From positions 1 through 40,160 of the forward strand of contig NZ_REBQ01000110.1 of assembly GCF_007692655.1 (NCBI RefSeq): a DNA stretch of 40,160 nt, written 5' to 3'. The notes under the pieces are model-generated. The model saw only the letters and a list, made by a program, of their open reading frames with translations. It ran no database searches and was not told the DNA's origin. Numbering within the stretch: position 1 is the stretch's first letter; each line of letters begins with the position of its first letter. A program made the translations under genes and the position numbers. Below are positions 35,111 through 40,160 of this stretch, one piece after another. The stretch is from Halomonas sp. Lineage in GTDB: Bacteria > Pseudomonadota > Gammaproteobacteria > Pseudomonadales > Halomonadaceae.

Positions 35111-36577
35111 TCAGTAGTGCCCTAGTACCTTCCACCACATGCCGCCAACAATTACCCATATAGCAAGATTTACCACACTCATCATAAACCCCGCTTTCCA
35201 CCACTCGCCTAATGTCAGATAGCCCGATCCGAAAATCACCGGTGAGGTTCCTGTGGCGTAGTGGGTTAAGGTCATCATAATCGAAGAGGTGGCGGCCATG
35301 ATAAGCACAAACGGCATGGGCGGCGCGCCAAGACTTAAACCCACGGTAAGAAAGGCGGCCATCATGGCTGTGATATGCGCGGTGGTGCTGGCAAAGAAGT
35401 AGTGGGTGTAGAGGAAGGTCAATACCAGTAGGGCGGAGGCGCCCATCCAACCGATTCCCATCGTGGTGATCCATTCCTGCATGTTGGTGGAAAACCAGCC
35501 GATCAAGCCTGTTTGGTTGAGCTGGGTTGCCATCATAATCAAAGCGCCGAACCAAAGCAGGGTATCCCAGGCGTTCTTTTCCGCCAGCACATCATCCCAG
35601 GTTAATACGCCGGTCAGCAGGAGTATGGAAAGCCCAATAAACGCTGATGTGGTGGTGTTGAGGGTGACCGCATCGCCAAGAAATAGCGCCGGTATATCTG
35701 CCCAAAGCAGCAACAGGACCAAAAAGACGAACAGCATGATGCCTTCGTTTCGATTGAGCTTACCTAGTTCAGCAAGTTTATCGCGCGCCATTTGCGTGGC
35801 ATGCGGTGTCTGTTTGATTTCCGGCGGATACAGCCAGTAAAGAATCAACGGCATCGCCAGAATAGCCACCATGCCGGGCAATAGCATAGCGATCGCCCAG
35901 GTTGTCCAGCTCAGTTGGATTTCAGCCCCAGTAGCGATAGAGATCAGCTGGACAGTTAATGGGTTAGGAGCCGTGGCAGTGACGAACATCGCTGAGGTGA
36001 TCGGGTTGCTGTGATAATTCACCAGCGCTAGGTATTTGCCGATTTTGTTCGAAGTGCCGTCTTCCGGGCGTGAATCAAAGCCTTTGGCAATTGAGCGCAT
36101 AATGGGGTGCATAATGCCGCCGCCGCGGGCGGTATTGCTGGGGGTTACTGGGGCAATAGTGAGCTCGGAAAAGGCCAAACTATAGCCAATTCCCAGAGTT
36201 TTCTTGCCGAAGATAGAGATAAAATAGTAACCGATACGTGCACCTAGCCCGGTCTTAATCAGCCCCCGCGAGATCATAATCGAGATGGCGATTAACCATA
36301 TCAGTGAGTTGGAGTAGCTGCTTAGAGCATCATTAATAGCGGTGCTCGGATTGTCGCTGGTTACCCCGCTTGCCGCCACAATAGCGATAGCAATGATTGA
36401 GATAGCCCCAATGGGCATGGCCTTGCCGATAATCGCAGCAATAGTCCCTACGAAAATGGCCAGCATTAGCCAAGCATCTGAGGTCAGCCCTTCAGGTAAA
36501 GGTATTGCCAGCCATATCAGCAGGGTAATCGCCACCGCAATAGCGGTTGACCAGGGCTTGAAAGGCAGCGTCGGCAT
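35111..36577 (-). CDS. DASS-family anion symporter, CitT-like
   Basis: 488 residues, strongly hydrophobic, with about 11-12 membrane helices. The two family signature regions are visible: APVTPSNTARGGGIMHPI (SNT motif, as in CitT-type exchangers) and a second near TLTHYATGTSPVIFGSGY. The SNTARGGG form is typical of the citrate/tartrate/succinate antiporter branch rather than the mammalian-like NaDC branch. It therefore probably carries di- or tricarboxylates, with sodium or by exchange. No neighbouring lyase or regulator identifies the substrate. It is divergent from the alcohol dehydrogenase gene. Confidence 0.9.
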   Translation of the reverse strand: MPTLPFKPWSTAIAVAITLLIWLAIPLPEGLTSDAWLMLAIFVGTIAAIIGKAMPIGAISIIAIAIVAASGVTSDNPSTAINDALSSYSNSLIWLIAISIMISRGLIKTGLGARIGYYFISIFGKKTLGIGYSLAFSELTIAPVTPSNTARGGGIMHPIMRSIAKGFDSRPEDGTSNKIGKYLALVNYHSNPITSAMFVTATAPNPLTVQLISIATGAEIQLSWTTWAIAMLLPGMVAILAMPLILYWLYPPEIKQTPHATQMARDKLAELGKLNRNEGIMLFVFLVLLLLWADIPALFLGDAVTLNTTTSAFIGLSILLLTGVLTWDDVLAEKNAWDTLLWFGALIMMATQLNQTGLIGWFSTNMQEWITTMGIGWMGASALLVLTFLYTHYFFASTTAHITAMMAAFLTVGLSLGAPPMPFVLIMAATSSIMMTLTHYATGTSPVIFGSGYLTLGEWWKAGFMMSVVNLAIWVIVGGMWWKVLGHY

Positions 36578-36700
36578 CGTATAACCCTATAATAAGTAGG
36601 TGGCTGCGGTACGCTCACAGGCAATAAAGCAGTGCTTGAGTTGCTACTTAAGTCTAGAGCGAGTAGGTGCTTGGCAACTTGCCCCACGTCAATTCGAAGC

Positions 36701-36714
36701 TTGATCTAGCGCAA
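36701..36714. promoter_or_regulatory. Candidate ANR/FNR box upstream of the alcohol dehydrogenase
   Basis: TTGATCTAGCGCAA matches the FNR/ANR consensus TTGAT-N4-ATCAA at 8 of 10 defined positions. Its centre lies 32 bases before a CTTAAT -10-like element at 36737-36742, the geometry of a class II (-41.5) activated promoter with a start near 36749. This is a by-eye match only. Confidence 0.45.
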
Positions 36715-36781
36715 TCATTTCCTCTGTCAGCTATGCCTTAATGGTGAGGTGCCATGACTCCCCTCACTGAGGAAGCGACCC

Positions 36782-37861
36782 ATGCCTACCATGATGAAAG
36801 CGGCCATCTTCGTTGAACCCGGCCGCATCGAGATTGACGACAAACCCATTCCCGAGATTGGCCCCAACGATGCTCTGATGCGCGTGACCACCACCACGAT
36901 TTGCGGCACCGATATCCATATTCTAAAAGGCGAATATCCAGTTGAGCGCGGCTTAACCATCGGCCATGAGCCGGTGGGCGTTATCGAAAAACTGGGGGCC
37001 AACGTTAAGGGCTACCAAGAGGGGCAGCGGGTTATCGCTGGTGCGATCTGCCCCAGCTTTACCTCCTACGCTTGCCAGGATGACTGCTGCTCACAAGATG
37101 GCGGCCATCACAGCCATGGTTACAAACCGATGGGTGGCTGGCGCTTTGGCAATACCATTGACGGCGCTCAGGCGGAATACCTGCTGGTGCCCGATGCCCA
37201 GGCTAACCTCTCTCCGGTGCCAGACGGCCTTACCGACGAACAAGTTCTGATGTGCCCAGATATTATGTCGACGGGTTTTGCCGGTGCCGAGGCTGCCGGT
37301 ATCAAGATCGGTGATATCGTCGTGGTGTTTGCCCAAGGCCCAATTGGCTTATGCGCGACCGCAGGTGCAAAACTGCGCGGGGCGGGGATGATTATTGCGG
37401 TAGACGGCGTTGATGAACGGCTGAGTATGGCCAAACAGATGGGCGCGGATGTAACGCTGGATTTTCGCAGGGTCGATGTGGTTGACGAGATCCTCAGGCT
37501 CACCGGTGGGCGTGGGGTCGATTGCGCCATTGAAGCACTCGGCCTACAGGAGACCTTTGAGTCAGCTTTGCGGGTACTAAAACCCGGCGGAACGCTATCT
37601 AGCCTTGGTGTTTACTCCCAAGACCTAACGATTCCGCTGGGTGCTTTCTGTGCTGGCTTGGGTGACCACAAAATCATTACCTCGCTATGCCCCGGCGGCA
37701 AAGAGCGCATGCGCAGGCTGATGAGCATCATTGCCGCCGGACGTTTAGATCTTAGTCCTATGGTCACCCATCGCTACGCGCTGGAAAATATCGTTGAGGC
37801 CTACGACCTCTTCTCCCACCAGCGCGACGGGGTACTGAAAGTGGCGCTTGAGGTCTCTTAA
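36782..37861 (+). CDS. Zinc-dependent medium-chain alcohol dehydrogenase
   Basis: 359 residues of the MDR superfamily. Catalytic zinc ligands are Cys41 (TICGTDIH), His62 and Glu63 (IGHEPVG), and Asp160 in CPDIMSTGFAGAE, where horse-type enzymes have Cys; the Asp form is seen in secondary alcohol dehydrogenases such as that of Thermoanaerobacter. The usual structural-zinc loop is altered: Cys90, Cys98, Cys102 and Cys103 with His-rich flank GGHHSHG. The Rossmann motif is VFAQGPIGLCATAGAKLRGA and Asp at the second strand end (IIAVDG) suggests NAD. The ATG follows GAGGAAG. It likely acts on a secondary alcohol or ketone; no partner genes are adjacent. Confidence 0.9.
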   Translation: MPTMMKAAIFVEPGRIEIDDKPIPEIGPNDALMRVTTTTICGTDIHILKGEYPVERGLTIGHEPVGVIEKLGANVKGYQEGQRVIAGAICPSFTSYACQDDCCSQDGGHHSHGYKPMGGWRFGNTIDGAQAEYLLVPDAQANLSPVPDGLTDEQVLMCPDIMSTGFAGAEAAGIKIGDIVVVFAQGPIGLCATAGAKLRGAGMIIAVDGVDERLSMAKQMGADVTLDFRRVDVVDEILRLTGGRGVDCAIEALGLQETFESALRVLKPGGTLSSLGVYSQDLTIPLGAFCAGLGDHKIITSLCPGGKERMRRLMSIIAAGRLDLSPMVTHRYALENIVEAYDLFSHQRDGVLKVALEVS

Positions 37862-37899
37862 GATTCAAGCGCCATAGTCATCAGCAAAGCTAATAACGG

Positions 37900-37971
37900 A
37901 AAACCCGCTAATTGTTATTTACATAACGAGCATTTATGCAGTCATATTGATAAATGCAGGCAGCGGGTTTT
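37900..37971. other. Branched hairpin between convergent genes
   Basis: An outer 10-bp stem (AAAACCCGCT at 37900-37909 with AGCGGGTTTT at 37962-37971) encloses two inner stems: GTTAT/ATAAC (37914-37918 and 37923-37927) and GCATTTAT/ATAAATGC (37930-37937 and 37950-37957). This can fold as a three-way junction on either strand. It probably ends the alcohol dehydrogenase transcript, the lipoprotein transcript or both, since TTTT follows the stem on each strand. Confidence 0.6.
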
Positions 37972-37994
37972 GCAGCCATGGGTGTCGCTAGACC

Positions 37995-39704
37995 TTAATT
38001 CAGTTCCAGCGAAATGCCCATTTCAATGCCTGCGTCATCCACTTCGAACCAGTACTCCATGTTCTTGTAGATATCACCGTACTGCTTGAGCAGCTCAATA
38101 TCGGATTCGGTCATGTCATCGGTTGGCGTCTGCTCCATTACATCGGCCAGCGAATGATAAAACTCCCCTGTCAGGTGACCATAGAACAGCAGGTCGCGCT
38201 CAGAAATGGGGGCTTCCAGCTCTGACTGCAGTGCCGCTGAATCATTGATGCCAGCGCCCAGTACAACGGCTGTTTCAGACATAACCGCATACAGTTCCGG
38301 TGCGTCTGGTGGCAGCATTATGCTTTCGATTTTCTGGGCATCACCGCCGGGCGCTAGTTCAAGCGCACTTAGCTCAGGCAAGAAGGCGCTTGCGGTAGAT
38401 AGCAGTGCCAGCGGGTTTTGTGAGGCAAGGGCTAGGACGCCCATAACGGTGGGCTGACCGTTTGTCACTGTCAGACTGTCAATACGAGCATTAAAGCCTG
38501 AAAGCGTCGGGCCAATCATCGCGGTGATGGGGTTGTTGATCGCCAAGCTAATCTCATCCCAGGCGCTGTTCAAATCCTGAAGCTCATCACAGCTGAAGGG
38601 GTTCTGGCGCAGTTCGCGGGCATATGTCTGAACGGTCTGAGCCAGTACCGGCAGGTTGACGGCCATACCGAAGCTGGCGATACCGTCTGAGCTGCCAAGA
38701 CCCGGGACCTGAGTTGTCAGGGCGCGTAGGTCGCTAACAATCTCCTCATCGGTCTCCAGGATGACATTCATCTCCATGCGGTCGAGATTATATTCACGCA
38801 TGCCCATTACCAGGCCAGGGAGACGGCTAGTGATGCGGTCGATGTCCGCCTGACAGGTGGATAAATCCAAAGGCTCTGCATCCATCGCTTCCATCAGCGC
38901 CTGAGTACCTGGATGGGTAGGTGTACCCAGCTCATTAATCAGGCGAGAAGAGTAGAGCTGCCCAGCACCGTAAGGTGTGAAGCCATGGCGCTGCTCAAGC
39001 TCTGCCAGTGCATCGGTATCACCAATGTTGTTATCGGGCAGGGTGTTCCCCAGCACCTGGGCCAGCAGTTCGTCGCTGGCATCCTGCGGCACGACAGATA
39101 TCAACAGTTGCTGATCAATAATGGTCATGATCGCTTTGATCGGACCATCTTGGGTTATTACCCAGTATTCAATGCCGTCTGTGGTGGCCGTGTTCAAGCT
39201 GATATCAGCCTTGGTCAGGATGCGCTGCAGCGTATCGCGGAAGGCGTCTTCATCGTGAAGCTCCATGCGCAGAACAGGCATCAGGCCAAGTCCATAAAAA
39301 GCGACCTGCGGCCCCATCGTAAGGCCCAGCGCATGCACATCCTCCAGCGTTTCAACGCCCTCTAGCTCTTCAACCGTGGCGATTAACAACGCCATCAACG
39401 AGTACAGCACGTCATCGTCTATATCGTGCAGCATGGCGCGGAGTTCATTTAGATCAGACTCAAAGCCTTCCTGAGGCTGCATGCGCTGATAAAGTTCAAA
39501 GGCTTCTTGCTCAGGCAATGTTTCACGCGATGCCATGAAGTAGGGGGAGTCAGCCGGGATATATTTCAGCATGGGGGCTGTAATGTTTTTCGGCGCTTCC
39601 TGCTGTGTAGCGGCTCCCGTTGTTTCGTTATCATCGCTGCAGGCACTCAGCAAGCCAGTGCTTAACAGGGCAAGGGATACCGCCATGGAAAGTTTGGTTT
39701 TCAT
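37995..39704 (-). CDS. Large lipoprotein of unknown function
   Basis: 569 residues that I cannot assign to a characterised family. A type II signal ends in the lipobox LLSAC (Cys22); Ser at +2 suggests the outer membrane. The mature protein is acidic, with several Asp/Glu-rich stretches (AMLHDIDDDVLYSLM, and a tail with TDDMTESDIELLKQYGD), and contains a pair of cysteines (LSTCQAD and FSCDELQD) that might form a disulphide. Regular phrases such as LPGLVMGMREYNLDRMEMNV and IDSLTVTNGQPTVMGVLALA suggest a repeated alpha/beta surface-type fold. It stands alone; a Fur-box-like element lies upstream. The start ATG at 39704 fits the signal peptide. Confidence 0.85.
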   Translation of the reverse strand: MKTKLSMAVSLALLSTGLLSACSDDNETTGAATQQEAPKNITAPMLKYIPADSPYFMASRETLPEQEAFELYQRMQPQEGFESDLNELRAMLHDIDDDVLYSLMALLIATVEELEGVETLEDVHALGLTMGPQVAFYGLGLMPVLRMELHDEDAFRDTLQRILTKADISLNTATTDGIEYWVITQDGPIKAIMTIIDQQLLISVVPQDASDELLAQVLGNTLPDNNIGDTDALAELEQRHGFTPYGAGQLYSSRLINELGTPTHPGTQALMEAMDAEPLDLSTCQADIDRITSRLPGLVMGMREYNLDRMEMNVILETDEEIVSDLRALTTQVPGLGSSDGIASFGMAVNLPVLAQTVQTYARELRQNPFSCDELQDLNSAWDEISLAINNPITAMIGPTLSGFNARIDSLTVTNGQPTVMGVLALASQNPLALLSTASAFLPELSALELAPGGDAQKIESIMLPPDAPELYAVMSETAVVLGAGINDSAALQSELEAPISERDLLFYGHLTGEFYHSLADVMEQTPTDDMTESDIELLKQYGDIYKNMEYWFEVDDAGIEMGISLELN

Positions 39705-39905
39705 CTGGAATCAGTTCTTTGCAAGGTGTTGGTTTTAAATCAATCGTTTTGAACAGAATGCTCTGCAAATGAGAATCATACACGAGCAATGTATAATTAA
39801 TCTCTATTTTAGCGAAAATACTTTTAATACGTTAAGTGCAGATTCAGTAGAGGCGGGGTAGGAGTATAGAGGTGGCTTCCAAGCTTAAGAGGCTGTCGAG
39901 TGAAA
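39705..39905. promoter_or_regulatory. Lipoprotein upstream region with Fur-like element
   Basis: An AT-rich promoter region. ATGAGAATCAT at 39769-39779 matches 10 of 11 core positions of the Fur palindrome centre ATGATAATCAT, but the outer arms match poorly. On the minus strand a TATGAT (plus-strand 39775-39780) overlaps it and could be a -10 box; no good -35 accompanies it. Confidence 0.35.
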
Positions 39906-39940
39906 ATGGCCCTTGAGATTTCCTAAGTCTCAAGGGCCAT
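39906..39940 (-). terminator. Terminator downstream of thiC
   Basis: ATGGCCCTTGAGA (39906-39918) and TCTCAAGGGCCAT (39928-39940) form a perfect 13-bp stem, read on the minus strand 34 bases after the thiC stop and followed there by TTTTC. Confidence 0.8.
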
Positions 39941-39973
39941 GTTCAGCGGTAAATCGGCTCAGTTAGTCGATTT

Positions 39974-40160
<187 letters not shown>

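Overview
The window reads as a chromosomal segment of a gammaproteobacterium, most likely a halophile of the Halomonadaceae (Halomonas/Vreelandella type). This is inferred from the gene set: a cyo-type quinol oxidase with E. coli residue numbering, ackA-pta, a full deo operon with DeoR, TRAP transporters, CsbD stress proteins and a ThiC end. It is not a database match. The segment is densely packed and has no rRNA, tRNA, CRISPR, phage or insertion sequence that I can see.

Layout. Positions 1-4700 hold a CsbD-like stress protein (-), a long non-coding stretch, a DeaD/CsdA-type cold-shock RNA helicase with its terminator, endonuclease V, a GMP-synthase-like class I glutamine amidotransferase (-) and thiol peroxidase Tpx. 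Positions 4701-6451 (-) carry a two-gene unit of a predicted ATP-grasp-like amidoligase and a gamma-glutamyl-hydrolase-like amidotransferase; its product is unknown, and it is the best candidate here for an undescribed pathway. Positions 6583-12161 hold a large MscS channel, a J-domain pair (a TerB-like/J protein and a small HPD-less J-like membrane protein) and a divergent 487-residue membrane protein of unknown function. A CBS-BON protein follows.

Positions 13157-20006 (-) form a deoxyribonucleoside salvage operon in the order tsx, nupC, deoC, deoA, deoB, deoD, cdd: outer membrane channel, inner membrane symporter, then the enzymes that take nucleosides to acetaldehyde and glyceraldehyde-3-phosphate. 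The divergent regulator deoR lies at 20364-21131. The intergenic region holds a 16-bp palindrome differing at two bases from the E. coli DeoR operator, with a second, weaker copy exactly 21 bp away. The two sit on the inferred -10 and -35 elements of the tsx promoter.

Positions 21412-26279 (+) are the cyoABCDE quinol oxidase operon. Its CyoA has a histidine-rich tail. Next come ackA-pta (-, 26375-29739), an EamA-type exporter, a small outer membrane beta-barrel protein, a three-gene TRAP carboxylate-type transporter with a 12-bp hairpin between the binding protein and the permeases, a second CsbD-like protein, a DASS (CitT-like) anion symporter (-), a zinc alcohol dehydrogenase behind a candidate ANR/FNR box, a large unknown lipoprotein (-) and the 3' end of thiC (-) cut by the window edge.

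Most genes are ordinary housekeeping or accessory metabolism. Starts were moved inward from the longest reading frame where a Shine-Dalgarno sequence or family length argued for it, and this is said in each entry. All family assignments are from motif recognition by eye.
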